Shown: positions 27,064 through 35,734, counted from the first letter of the stretch. The stretch: 64,000 nucleotides of DNA from Vitreoscilla stercoraria DSM 513 (GCF_000382305.1 NZ_KB908027.1:1-64000); one strand, 5' to 3'. Made by a program: numbers and translations. Notes: generated by a model from the letters alone, not told the origin.

Positions 27064-27091
27064 AAATCCACCTATTTATAGGTGGATTTTT
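27064..27091 (+). terminator. Rho-independent terminator after the dapF-DUF484 operon
   Basis: An 11-bp stem AAATCCACCTA / TAGGTGGATTT with a 4-base loop and a T-run lies 20 bases after the membrane-protein gene. Confidence 0.85.
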
Positions 27092-27117
27092 ATATGAGTT
27101 GGGATATTGACATAAGA

Positions 27118-27411
27118 TTATTTGGTTAAGGCAACAGAGTTTTGTTGCAATTGGCGTTCAAATAAGCGGTGGCTTTTTTGAATGTTGGCCAATGTTTTTT
27201 GCAAGGGTGGGATGGCTTCTTGTAAAATTTGTTGCTTGCTTAAGCATTCACGTATCAAAGTTAAATCACCATCTTGCTGTGCTTGGGTGAGATGGATTTG
27301 ATTTTGTTGCAGTTGTTCTTGAATTAGGCTGATTTTAGATTCGGTTTTCACGATATTATTGCCTAAAGTTTGAACCCGTGTTTGTAATATTTCTAAGATA
27401 GTAGAAGCCAT
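27118..27411 (-). CDS. Small coiled-coil protein, function unknown
   Basis: A 97-residue protein with no signal peptide. Almost the whole length is predicted helical, with leucine/isoleucine heptads and many Gln (IQEQLQQNQIHLTQAQQ; LQEAIPPLQKTLANIQ). No family is recognised. It lies 36 bases after the LpxH-like gene on the same strand, probably in one operon, and converges on the terminator at 27064-27091. Confidence 0.6.
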   Translation of the reverse strand: MASTILEILQTRVQTLGNNIVKTESKISLIQEQLQQNQIHLTQAQQDGDLTLIRECLSKQQILQEAIPPLQKTLANIQKSHRLFERQLQQNSVALTK

Positions 27412-27447
27412 GATCGCTCAATATATGAAAGTGATTGGAGAGAGTCG

Positions 27448-28161
27448 TTAGATTCTAGCAGAGCTATCTAACATGAGTTTTTGTTCAGTATCAGACAATA
27501 CTAAATAAATACCATGCTCTTGCTGCCAATGTGGTAAGTCATACCAAGTGGTTGATTTTTTATGCCAAATGGTTGATTCTGCTAAGAAGCTACCTGTATG
27601 ACCAAATAGGATGGTTCGATTATAAGCAAAATCCATACCATTATGTTGCAATAAAGTTTGAATGGTCGTATTTTTAGCTTGAGTGTGAGGAAGGGCTGCT
27701 GCTTGTTGGATGTTTTGAGCGAGTATGAGTTGCTGCTTGGGGGACAAACTGATCGATTTTTGTTGGAGTAACTCTTGGCGCAATTGTTGGTATTGAGGAT
27801 GCCATATACTTAAAATAGTATTCGAAACCAATAAAATGGTTTCATCAAGATGAGCAATCTTTGCCACAGGTGGTAAAAAAGTGATGCCTGTACGCTGTGC
27901 AAAAACATCGCCTAATAAAAAATCAGTCCAACCAGTTTGAATAAAAACGGGTGTGTGTTGGGTGAAGACAGCCAATGCGGTAATCAACTCCTCCGTCACA
28001 TGGTGGCGGTTTTCATCTCCCGTCCAAACATCAAAAACATTGTCCACCAAATACAAGGCATCGATTTTGCCCATGTGTTCGGCCAAATATTTCATAAACA
28101 AAAAATTATTGCGTGCATTGTCAATGCTTAAATTCAGTTGGGAAATGAAATGTTGAATCAT
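27448..28161 (-). CDS. Degenerate LpxH-like (UDP-2,3-diacylglucosamine hydrolase) homologue lacking metal ligands
   Basis: The 237 residues align along their length with LpxH of the calcineurin-like phosphoesterases: FLFMKYLAEHMGKIDALYL, FDVWTGDE and TDFLLG sit where E. coli LpxH has FLRFLAGEARKADALYI, FEAWIGDD and RDFLLG. Nearly all metal-binding residues known in E. coli LpxH are replaced: Asp8 is Gln8, His10 is Asn10, Asp41 is Asn41, Asn79 is Trp, His114 is Ser, and His197 of GHTH is Gly (GHTG). Only one His remains. The reading frame is intact, so it is probably translated but should not cleave UDP-diacylglucosamine. It overlaps the ArsC-like gene by 4 bases. E. coli numbering is from memory. 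Confidence 0.8.
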   Translation of the reverse strand: MIQHFISQLNLSIDNARNNFLFMKYLAEHMGKIDALYLVDNVFDVWTGDENRHHVTEELITALAVFTQHTPVFIQTGWTDFLLGDVFAQRTGITFLPPVAKIAHLDETILLVSNTILSIWHPQYQQLRQELLQQKSISLSPKQQLILAQNIQQAAALPHTQAKNTTIQTLLQHNGMDFAYNRTILFGHTGSFLAESTIWHKKSTTWYDLPHWQQEHGIYLVLSDTEQKLMLDSSARI

Positions 28162-28514
28162 AATTTTACAAATGCATTCGTGTAAGTATCGATATCAAAG
28201 CCTAAAATCAAGGGTGTTTCAGGAATAACGGCTACAGGACGCTTGATGACAGAACTGTTGGCAATCAACACAGCCATGGCTGTTTCAGGGTTTTGTAACG
28301 CAGCTTGTTCGTCTTCTGACAATTTGCGCCAAGTCGTGCCACGTTTGTTGACCAAGCTTTCTAGATTGGTGGTTTGCAGCCATGATTGCAATAATTCGGT
28401 TGTGGGTGCTTCGGTTTTGAAATTGTGAAACACATATTCAATGCCATTTTCTTCCAACCAAACACGGGCTTTTTTAACCGTTTGGCAATTGGGAATACCA
28501 TACAGATGCAACAT
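28158..28514 (-). CDS. ArsC/Spx-like thioredoxin-fold protein (YffB type)
   Basis: The start is placed at MLHLYGIPNCQTVKKARVWL, the usual N-terminus of the YffB branch; the frame stays open to 28616, but those residues have no family match. This gives 118 residues, the normal length. One conserved Cys lies in PNCQTVKKA; a C-x-x-C pair is absent, as in YffB. KRPVAVIPETPLILGF is the C-terminal family motif; AAGCGTCCTGTA in this stretch is an uptake-like repeat read as KRPV. It may be a glutathione-dependent reductase, but activity is unproven. It heads the operon with the LpxH-like gene. Confidence 0.88.
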   Translation of the reverse strand: MLHLYGIPNCQTVKKARVWLEENGIEYVFHNFKTEAPTTELLQSWLQTTNLESLVNKRGTTWRKLSEDEQAALQNPETAMAVLIANSSVIKRPVAVIPETPLILGFDIDTYTNAFVKL

Positions 28515-28655
28515 AACAGTGCCTTTGTGAACAAAATACCATTTTAACTGATTTTTAGAATACATTAGTGGGTCAGACTGAAAATGTCGCTTGCGAGGCT
28601 GCAGCATTCTTGTCATGATATAGGCAAATCAAATAGGCTTTTTTAAGGGACAAAC

Positions 28656-29321
28656 ATGAAATATTGGATCGCTTTAGGCTTGGTGGCTACTTTAGCTGCT
28701 TGTTCGGGTAATGGTGTTAGCAAGAGTGATTTGAGCAAAGCCATCGATGAATACAATCGTGACCATCCATTTTGTGTGTCTGTGCAAGGCTTGTTGGCAC
28801 AGCAAGCAGGCAATACAGCGCACTTGATTAAAGGTGGTTTGGGTGATGAGTGGATACACATCACGACTGAGAATTTGAATGGCGATGACATCAACGAAGC
28901 GGCTCAAAAACAATTGCGTGTCTTGACCCGTGCTGGCTTGTATGAAAAAGCAGGCAAAAAAGAACAAAAAGCTTTGTTAGGAAATGATTTACAAGTGCCT
29001 GTGAGCAGCTACCAATTGACCGAAGAAGGTAAAAAACAATTCCTTCGTGGTACAGCACAAGGTCATGCTTTGTGTTTGGGTCAAGTCAAAGTAGACAAAG
29101 TCGCTTGGTTCACCGAGCCTACACCTGCCAATGGCATGACCATCACGCAAGTGCGTTATCAGCCTGAATACAAATTAGAAGGTTTTGCCAAGCAGTTGAT
29201 GAAAGAAGGCATGCCTGAATTGAAACAAAAATTAGAACAACCCAATGAATTGACGGCGACTTTGGTGCGCACTGATAAAGGTTGGCGTGATGTGCGTGAA
29301 TTGTCTGCGCCTAAGCCTTGA
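28656..29321 (+). CDS. Putative lipoprotein, function unknown
   Basis: The N-terminus MKYWIALGLVATLAACSGNG is a lipoprotein signal with lipobox LAAC, so Cys16 is probably lipidated. The mature part (about 205 residues) is soluble, with two Cys (CVSVQG; ALCLGQV) that could form a disulfide. Family not recognised with certainty. It is a single-gene unit facing away from the ArsC-like gene and ends at a repeat-pair terminator. The location, inner or outer membrane, is not clear; Ser after the Cys favours the outer membrane. Confidence 0.75.
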   Translation: MKYWIALGLVATLAACSGNGVSKSDLSKAIDEYNRDHPFCVSVQGLLAQQAGNTAHLIKGGLGDEWIHITTENLNGDDINEAAQKQLRVLTRAGLYEKAGKKEQKALLGNDLQVPVSSYQLTEEGKKQFLRGTAQGHALCLGQVKVDKVAWFTEPTPANGMTITQVRYQPEYKLEGFAKQLMKEGMPELKQKLEQPNELTATLVRTDKGWRDVRELSAPKP

Positions 29322-29350
29322 ATGTGGGTCTTGGTAGCGTGACAATTGAT

Positions 29351-29380
29351 AAGCGTCCTGTAAATGTTTACAGGACGCTT
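29351..29380. terminator. Bidirectional terminator made of an inverted repeat pair
   Basis: AAGCGTCCTGTAAA, a 2-base spacer, and its exact complement form a hairpin between two convergent genes: the lipoprotein ends 29 bases before it and pgm ends 17 bases after. TGTTTT follows on the plus strand. Confidence 0.85.
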
Positions 29381-29397
29381 TGTTTTAACCGCTATTT

Positions 29398-30789
29398 TTA
29401 AAACGGCAAATCTTCAATGCCTGCTTGCTGTAATACGGCTCTGAACTCGTTTTGTATCATTGCCAAAGCTGCCTCGGTTTCAGCTTCAAAACGCAACACC
29501 AACACAGGCGTGGTATTGGAGGCACGAATCAAGCCAAAACCTTGTGCATATTCTACCCGCAAGCCATCGATGTCGATGATGGTTTGCGATTGTGGGAATT
29601 GTGCTTGTTGCTGTAATTGTGCCACTACGCGGTGATTGTCGCCTTCGTTTGGCATGGCAATATTCAATTCAGGCGTAGACAAAGCCTCAGGCAAAGCATT
29701 CAAAATGGCACTAGGATTATCGTGTTGGGATAAAATTTCCAACAAACGCGCGCCCGTGTACAAACCATCATCAAAACCAAACCAACGCTCTTTGAAGAAT
29801 GTGTGTCCACTCATTTCGCCCGCTAAAGCTGCGCCATGTTCTTTCATCGCCGCTTTAATCAAGCTGTGACCTGTGCGGCTGATAATCGGCTGACCGCCAT
29901 GTTGTTCAATCCAAGGCGCTAACAAACGGGTGCATTTGACATCGTAAATGATTTTGGCATTCGGCTCACGTTGCAATAAATCGGCTGCATACAGCATCAA
30001 TTGGCGATCTGGCCAAATGATGTTGCCGTCTTTAGTGACCACACCAATGCGGTCGCCATCGCCATCAAAAGCCAAGCCAATTTCAGCATCGCCTGCTTTC
30101 AAAGCGGCAATCACATCTTGCAAGTTGGCAGGTTTGGCAGGGTCGGGATGGTGGTTGGGGAAAGTGCCATCAACATCGCAAAACAATTCGGTCACATCAC
30201 AACCCAAAGCACGGTACAAATCGCCTGCAAATGCGCCTGCAACGCCATTGCCTGCATCAATGACGATTTTCATGGGGCGAGACAATTGGATGTCGCTGAC
30301 GATGCGTGCTTGGTAATTGGCGCTGACATCAGCTTGGCTCAATTGTCCACGCTCATGGTGAGCAGTGGCTTGGCCTTGTACAATAGATTGATACAAATCT
30401 TGAATGGCATCACCTGACAACGTGGTGCCTGCAAGCATCATTTTCAAACCATTGTATTGCGGTGGATTGTGGCTGCCTGTGACCATGATGCCTGAGCCTT
30501 GGGTCAAAGTATGTGCTGCAAAATACAACATTGGTGTGGCGACCATACCAACATCAACCACATTCAAACCACCGTCCTGTAAAGCGTTTGCCAAACTGTT
30601 GACCAAATCAGGACCTGATAAACGGCCATCACGACCGACAGCAATATGGCTTACACCCAATTGGCGTGCACGGAGGGCGATGGCCAAACCAATGTGGTAT
30701 ACCGCTTCTTGGGTCAAGGTTTCATTGACGACACCACGAATGTCATACGCCTTGAAAATGTCGGCGTTTAAAGTGGGTGTAGGGCTCAT
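29398..30789 (-). CDS. pgm: Phosphomannomutase/phosphoglucomutase
   Basis: This enzyme interconverts hexose 1- and 6-phosphates for LPS and nucleotide-sugar synthesis. The 463 residues equal the AlgC-type enzyme. The N-terminus FKAYDIRGVV, the phosphoserine loop MVTGSHNPPQYNGLK, the Mg2+ loop AFDGDGDRIGVV, the sugar-binding GEMSGHTFF and the C-terminal phosphate-binding RASNTTPVLVLRFE are all present. It starts 3 bases after the trpD stop, so it is probably co-transcribed with trpG-trpD, an odd functional mix. Preference for mannose or glucose is not decided by sequence. Confidence 0.95.
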   Translation of the reverse strand: MSPTPTLNADIFKAYDIRGVVNETLTQEAVYHIGLAIALRARQLGVSHIAVGRDGRLSGPDLVNSLANALQDGGLNVVDVGMVATPMLYFAAHTLTQGSGIMVTGSHNPPQYNGLKMMLAGTTLSGDAIQDLYQSIVQGQATAHHERGQLSQADVSANYQARIVSDIQLSRPMKIVIDAGNGVAGAFAGDLYRALGCDVTELFCDVDGTFPNHHPDPAKPANLQDVIAALKAGDAEIGLAFDGDGDRIGVVTKDGNIIWPDRQLMLYAADLLQREPNAKIIYDVKCTRLLAPWIEQHGGQPIISRTGHSLIKAAMKEHGAALAGEMSGHTFFKERWFGFDDGLYTGARLLEILSQHDNPSAILNALPEALSTPELNIAMPNEGDNHRVVAQLQQQAQFPQSQTIIDIDGLRVEYAQGFGLIRASNTTPVLVLRFEAETEAALAMIQNEFRAVLQQAGIEDLPF

Positions 30790-30792
30790 GTG

Positions 30793-31830
30793 TTAATCCT
30801 GTGCAGCAAGTTGCTGAGAAAAATCAATTAATTGTTGACGCGCTTGTTTGGCTTTACCATTGTCGATGGCAGCTTGTGCCATGGCCACGCCGCTTTCAAA
30901 ACCATCAGCCAAATTGGCGGCAATTAAGGTCGCTGCAGCATTCAACACCACAATGTCACGACAAGGACTGGCTTCGCCATCTAAAACGCTGTTCATTTTG
31001 ACATAAGACTCTTCTGCGGTTTGTGCTTTTAAAGGGCGCAAATCGTCAATGACCGCCAAGCCAAAATCTTCAGGATGAATCGTGTATTGTTCGATACGAC
31101 CATTTTTTAATTCGGCAATATGGCTTTTACCGGTGATGGTCAATTCGTCCAAGCCATCGCTACCTGTAACCACCAATACATGTTCACGTCCCATTTGTTG
31201 TGACACGCGTGACAAAATGCCGACCAAATCGCGGTGGAATACACCTAAAACTTGGTTGGGAGCATCGGCTGGATTGGTTAAGGGACCCAAAATATTGAAA
31301 ATGGTGCGCACACCCAAAGCCTTGCGCACGGGAGCCACATATTTCATCGCACTGTGATGATTCGGCGCAAACATAAAACCCAAGCCAATTTCATCAATAC
31401 AACGACCGACTTGCTCAGAAGACAAAGTCATTGCCACGCCCATGCGCTCGATGATGTCCGCAGCACCACTAGAAGAAGACACGGCACGACCGCCATGTTT
31501 GGCAATGCGTGCGCCTGCGCCTGCGGCGACAAACATCGAAGTGGTCGAAATATTGAAAGTATGGGCTTGGTCGCCACCTGTGCCAACAATATCAACCAAA
31601 TGTTGTTTGTTTTGAGTTGGCACTTTGGTAGCAAATTCACGCATGACATTGGCAGCAGCGGTAATTTCCGAAACGGTTTCAACCTTAATACGCAATCCGA
31701 TGAGCAAAGCTGCAACCACTTCGGCAGGCAATTGTCCCGACATGATTTGACGCATCAAATCGGTCATTTCGTCGTAGAACAATTCATTTTGATCAATCAA
31801 GCGGTTCAAAGCCTCGGTGGCCGTAATCAT
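30793..31830 (-). CDS. trpD: Anthranilate phosphoribosyltransferase
   Basis: TrpD joins anthranilate to PRPP, the second step of tryptophan synthesis. The PRPP loop VGTGGDQAHTFNISTTSMF is clear and 345 residues is normal. The next motif reads AKHGGRAVSSSSGAADI, where most relatives have KHGNR, a change at a usually conserved Asn. The acidic metal motif is present (DGLDELTITG). It follows trpG by 50 bases and precedes pgm; trpE, trpC, trpF and trpBA are not in the window, so the pathway is scattered, as in Neisseria. Confidence 0.96.
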   Translation of the reverse strand: MITATEALNRLIDQNELFYDEMTDLMRQIMSGQLPAEVVAALLIGLRIKVETVSEITAAANVMREFATKVPTQNKQHLVDIVGTGGDQAHTFNISTTSMFVAAGAGARIAKHGGRAVSSSSGAADIIERMGVAMTLSSEQVGRCIDEIGLGFMFAPNHHSAMKYVAPVRKALGVRTIFNILGPLTNPADAPNQVLGVFHRDLVGILSRVSQQMGREHVLVVTGSDGLDELTITGKSHIAELKNGRIEQYTIHPEDFGLAVIDDLRPLKAQTAEESYVKMNSVLDGEASPCRDIVVLNAAATLIAANLADGFESGVAMAQAAIDNGKAKQARQQLIDFSQQLAAQD

Positions 31831-31880
31831 GTGTGGTCCTTTTAATGCAAAAACACGGACGATGCCGTGTGGTCAAAAAA

Positions 31881-32456
31881 TCAAGCAGTAGCGTGTTGGG
31901 TTAAAAAATTGGCAAACATTTGATGGCCCGATTCAGTTAACAACGCTTCAGGATGGAATTGTACGCCTTCTATGGCCAAAGTTTTATGGCGCACGCCCAT
32001 GATTTCACCATCGTCTGTCCAAGCGGTGATTTCTAAGCAGGCTGGCAAACTGTCTTTTTCAATCACCAAACTGTGGTAGCGGGTGCAATTGACAGGGTTG
32101 TTTAAAGTGGCGAACACACCGCTGTCGGTGTGGTGTACGGCTGAAATTTTGCCATGCATCAAGGTTTTGGCACGCACAATGCGTCCGCCAAAAGCCTCGC
32201 CTATGGATTGATGTCCCAAACACACACCTAAAATCGGAATTTGACCAGCAAAATGGCGGATGGCTGCCAAAGAAATGCCTGCTTGTTGCGGGTCACATGG
32301 ACCGGGACCGATGAGCAAATAATCTGGATTCAGGGCGCTGATGTCGTCCAAACTGATTTCATCATTGCGCTTGACAACCACTTCTTGTCCCAGTTGCGCC
32401 AAATATTGCACGATGTTATAGGTGAAACTGTCGTAATTATCAATCATCAGCAGCAT
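31881..32456 (-). CDS. trpG: Anthranilate synthase glutamine amidotransferase component (TrpG/PabA)
   Basis: This class I amidotransferase supplies ammonia to TrpE, and possibly to PabB as well. The N-terminus MLLMIDNYDSFTYNIVQYL is characteristic. The oxyanion strand is LIGPGPCDP, the nucleophile Cys is in ILGVCLGHQSIGEAFGG, and the His-Glu pair is in GVQFHPEALLTESG. The 191 residues are normal. Since trpD follows, the tryptophan role is favoured, but the same protein may also serve folate synthesis. Confidence 0.94.
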   Translation of the reverse strand: MLLMIDNYDSFTYNIVQYLAQLGQEVVVKRNDEISLDDISALNPDYLLIGPGPCDPQQAGISLAAIRHFAGQIPILGVCLGHQSIGEAFGGRIVRAKTLMHGKISAVHHTDSGVFATLNNPVNCTRYHSLVIEKDSLPACLEITAWTDDGEIMGVRHKTLAIEGVQFHPEALLTESGHQMFANFLTQHATA

Positions 32457-32539
32457 GATGCCTGTCTACCTGTCAAAGCGTTGTACGGAGGTTGATGGTG
32501 CAAGGTTAAAACCATTGTTTCAATCAACATAAAATAATA

Positions 32540-32559
32540 AACGCCTCATAAGAGGCGTT
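32540..32559 (-). terminator. Terminator of the TolC-like/transporter operon
   Basis: An 8-bp stem AACGCCTC / GAGGCGTT with loop ATAA lies 17 bases beyond the tolC-like stop; the minus strand continues TATTATTTTATG. Confidence 0.7.
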
Positions 32560-32575
32560 CTGATTATGCCATTAT

Positions 32576-33904
32576 TTAGGGCTGTTTGCGAAGCGTTTGC
32601 TGGGAAATGGCTTGATTAATGTGAGCCAAAGTGGCGCCACTTTGCAATTGACCCGCACTTTGAGCCAAGGCCAATTGCGCTTGTAAATACTGATAACGTG
32701 CCGCTGCCAATTGCTGCTCGGCATCGGCATAGGTTTGCTGTGCCATCACCACATCCAAATTGCTGCGCACACCCACTTGTTGCCCTAATTGGCTAGACTC
32801 TAATTTTTTGCGATTGCTTAACAGCAATTGCTCCAAAGCTTTCACTTGCGCCAAGCCGTTTTGCACATTCAAATAACGCTCCCGCACTTGCAATTCTATT
32901 TCACGCTTAGCGGCAAGCAATTCTTCTTTGCGTTGCAATAATTCAGATTCCACTTGACGGCGATAACTGCTGATGCCACCGCCAGCATACAATGGCATAC
33001 TCAGTTGTACGCCTATGGATGCACCGCGATTGTGGGTGGCTTGACCTAAAGTAGCAGCAGAGGCTTGTTGATGTTGGTCTTGATAAGCGGCCTGTAACTC
33101 AATTTTGGGATACATTTGTGCATAAGCTTTTTTAATCGTTTCTTGCGCTTGTTCCACTGCCAAAGCTTTGGCGGCAATATTGCTGCTGTTGGCTTGTGCT
33201 TGCTCTTGCCAATAAGCCAAAGTGTGCAAAGGGAGAATTTGAGCCACTTTGCCAGCTTGTAACACTTGAATGTCTTCAGGATTCAAACCCGTTAAATGGC
33301 GCAATTTTTCTTGTGCCACAGACAATTTGTGTTGGGCATTGAGCCATTGTACTTGCGCTGCATCCAAACCCGCTTGCGCTTCATGCGTGTCGACTATCGT
33401 TGCCGCACCGACATCAAACATGGTTTTGGCTTGGTCTAATTGGCGTTGGTATGAAGCTTTGGAGGCATTTGTCGCTGCAATCATGTCATGCGCTGTTAAA
33501 ACATCAAAATACGTTTGGCTGACATCTAACAGCAATTGTTGTTCAGACAAATCAAATTGTGTATCTGCCAAACGCACCGCAATCTTGCTTTGGCGATAGT
33601 CTGCCAATTTGCCTGCATCAAACAAAGTTTGTGTGGCTTGGACGCTGTAACCGTGTTGGCTATACGAATCGGCATTGGGCTCTAGCGGTTTATTGCGTTG
33701 GTAATTGGCACCCAAACTGGCATAGGGCAATAAATAAGCACGCGCTTGGGTGGTTTGTTCTTGCGCAGCTTGACGCGCATAGGCATTGGCTGTATGTCCA
33801 GCATCGTGGTTTAACGCGGCATTCCAAGCGTCCTGTAAATCAAATGCCCAAGCAGGCGTATGCAAACTCAATAAGAATAAGCCAGTATAAAACAAAGATT
33901 TCAT
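32576..33904 (-). CDS. tolC: TolC-family outer-membrane channel protein
   Basis: TolC trimers form the outer-membrane and periplasmic tunnel of tripartite efflux and type I secretion systems. The signal peptide MKSLFYTGLFLLSLHTPAWA precedes FDLQDAWNAAL. The mature part (about 420 residues) has two repeats of the outer-membrane-factor fold, with long Gln/Ala-rich helices (DYRQSKIAVRLADTQFDLSEQQLLLDVSQTYFDV) and GVRSNLDVVMAQQTYADAEQQL. The length matches TolC. It overlaps the upstream transporter gene by 4 bases. No adaptor or pump gene is adjacent, so it may serve systems encoded elsewhere. Two uptake-like repeats lie in it (33085, 33826). Confidence 0.9.
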   Translation of the reverse strand: MKSLFYTGLFLLSLHTPAWAFDLQDAWNAALNHDAGHTANAYARQAAQEQTTQARAYLLPYASLGANYQRNKPLEPNADSYSQHGYSVQATQTLFDAGKLADYRQSKIAVRLADTQFDLSEQQLLLDVSQTYFDVLTAHDMIAATNASKASYQRQLDQAKTMFDVGAATIVDTHEAQAGLDAAQVQWLNAQHKLSVAQEKLRHLTGLNPEDIQVLQAGKVAQILPLHTLAYWQEQAQANSSNIAAKALAVEQAQETIKKAYAQMYPKIELQAAYQDQHQQASAATLGQATHNRGASIGVQLSMPLYAGGGISSYRRQVESELLQRKEELLAAKREIELQVRERYLNVQNGLAQVKALEQLLLSNRKKLESSQLGQQVGVRSNLDVVMAQQTYADAEQQLAAARYQYLQAQLALAQSAGQLQSGATLAHINQAISQQTLRKQP

Positions 33905-35205
33905 TGTTTGGCCTGTGTGTCTGTTACAGCATGGTTGCCCAACATTTCAGGGCTTAAACGGCTTAAAAAATAAATGATGCCAATATTGCCCAAAGCCAAA
34001 ATTAAAAACAATAAGCCCAAACTGTCAAAAACAAAAATGACCACCGAGCTGATTAAAGCACCTGCCACCATGAACAAACCGTTGATGATATTGTTGGCCG
34101 CAACCGCTTGGGCACGAAAAGCATCGGAGCTGGCAGTTTGTAACCAAGTGTATAAAGGCACTGAGAAAAAGCCACCAAAAAAGCCCATTAAAGTGAGCAA
34201 ACCCAATAAATAATAATTCTGGGCTTGGCTTAAAAATATCCAGATGCTGGTATCAGGATTGGCAGGTGGTAAGCCAAAAGTATGTACGGCAAACAACACG
34301 CCGCTGATGGCCATACCTGCCGCGCCCCATAAAACCACACGCAAATTCAAACGGCCGTGGCTGAGTTTGGCACACAAAATCGAACCGATACCAATGCCGA
34401 TGGAAAACATGGCCAATAAAACGGAAAACAAGGCTTCTGAGTCACCCAAATAGGTTTTGGCAAAGCTCGACAATTGCGTGGTATATACCGAACCGACCAA
34501 CCAAAACCATGAAATGCCGATGATGGCCGTTTTAATCGGTTTGATGCTGGCTGCTTGTTGAAGCAAATCACGAGTCGAACCAACAATGTTGATTTGAACT
34601 TTTTGCGCAGGGTTTTGCGGTGGTGTAGCGGGCATGTAAAAACTGGTCACCGTACCCAATATCGCTACCAACACAATCACAGCGACTACCACGTATGTGC
34701 CTCCTGCGACCATCAAAGCACCAAAAATTTGACCCAATAAAATCGCTAAAAACGTGCCGCTTTCAATCAAGCTGTTGCCGTTGAGCAATTCTTTATTTGG
34801 TAAGTATTCAGGCAAAATGGCATATTTGACAGGGCCAAAAACGGTTGATTGTGTGCCCATCATGAACAAACAGCCCATCAATAGCCAAATTTGGTTGTTG
34901 ATAAAACCATAAGCGGCCACCAACATAATCAGCACTTCCCAAATTTTGGTGGCTTTGGCCAAGGTAGCTTTGTTCCAACGGGTGGACATTTGTCCTGAAA
35001 TGGATGAGAACAAAAAATAGGGCAAAACAAACAGCAACGTACTGATGGCGACCAAAATTTCAGGACGCACACCACTATCACTGCCCAAGCTGTAAAAGCT
35101 GATGAGGGTGACTAAAGCGGTTTTGAATAAATTGTCATTGAATGCACCCAAAAATTGGGTGGCAAACAAAGGTGCAAAGCGGCGGGTACGGGCAAATTCA
35201 AACAT
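33901..35205 (-). CDS. Major facilitator transporter, lysophospholipid transporter (LplT) type
   Basis: A 434-residue protein with about 12 membrane helices. The N-terminus FAPLFATQFLGAFNDNLFKTALV, with the DN motif in helix 1, and GPVKYAILPEYLPNKELLNGNSLIESGTF are typical of LplT, the flippase that returns lysophospholipids across the inner membrane. In many bacteria it is paired or fused with the acyltransferase Aas; here it stands without Aas and is coupled (4-base overlap) to a TolC-like gene. The LplT call is by resemblance; substrate unproven. Confidence 0.85.
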   Translation of the reverse strand: MFEFARTRRFAPLFATQFLGAFNDNLFKTALVTLISFYSLGSDSGVRPEILVAISTLLFVLPYFLFSSISGQMSTRWNKATLAKATKIWEVLIMLVAAYGFINNQIWLLMGCLFMMGTQSTVFGPVKYAILPEYLPNKELLNGNSLIESGTFLAILLGQIFGALMVAGGTYVVVAVIVLVAILGTVTSFYMPATPPQNPAQKVQINIVGSTRDLLQQAASIKPIKTAIIGISWFWLVGSVYTTQLSSFAKTYLGDSEALFSVLLAMFSIGIGIGSILCAKLSHGRLNLRVVLWGAAGMAISGVLFAVHTFGLPPANPDTSIWIFLSQAQNYYLLGLLTLMGFFGGFFSVPLYTWLQTASSDAFRAQAVAANNIINGLFMVAGALISSVVIFVFDSLGLLFLILALGNIGIIYFLSRLSPEMLGNHAVTDTQAKQ

Positions 35206-35207
35206 AA

Positions 35208-35221
35208 AGGCGTCCTGTAAA
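35208..35221 (+). repeat. Single uptake-like repeat upstream of the transporter gene
   Basis: AGGCGTCCTGTAAA lies 3 bases upstream of the LplT-like start codon, where its minus-strand ribosome binding site should be. No second arm is near. Confidence 0.65.
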
Positions 35222-35352
35222 CTCTTTTATGAAGTTGATTTGGTTAAAGAGCGTCGTTTTAGTATGCAAATAAGGTTTTGCTAACCTGATTCAGGTCAAA
35301 CGATAGTCAATGATGATATGGGTTCGAATCAGTGAGACATCGCTTGTTCACA

Positions 35353-35676
35353 TCACATTGTGCTGGAAATGTCATTGACCAAAAACACATGACCTTGCCA
35401 TTTGAAGTAGCCATCGACCATGCGTGTCAACACCGAGCCTGAGTCATCGCGCAATACGATACCATCATTTTGATGTTGCCATTGCAATGGTTGATGAACC
35501 ATTAAGTGATTTAAAGCCATGCTTTCAGGACGCGTAAGCCAAGCATCATCGCTGGGTTGAATTTTAAGCATGGCTTGACCAAAAGCGGACGCACCGTCTT
35601 CGCTTTCTAAGACAGTGACCAAAAAGCCCAAATGCTCGCCTGTGGCAAGGCTGACGCTGTAGTAATGTGTATCCAT
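35353..35676 (-). CDS. Small hypothetical protein
   Basis: A 107-residue soluble protein, MDTHYYSVSLATGEHLG..., with no signal peptide, membrane helix or Cys pair. No family is recognised. It lies between sdaA (58 bases upstream on the same strand) and the transporter operon. Coding is supported by an intact frame and an uptake-like repeat (TTCAGGACGC at 35524) read in frame. An operon with sdaA is possible. Confidence 0.6.
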   Translation of the reverse strand: MDTHYYSVSLATGEHLGFLVTVLESEDGASAFGQAMLKIQPSDDAWLTRPESMALNHLMVHQPLQWQHQNDGIVLRDDSGSVLTRMVDGYFKWQGHVFLVNDISSTM

Positions 35677-35734
35677 TTATTGCAGGATTCATGCTGGAAA
35701 ACGACAGTATACCGCAATCTTGCCTTGCACAAAC

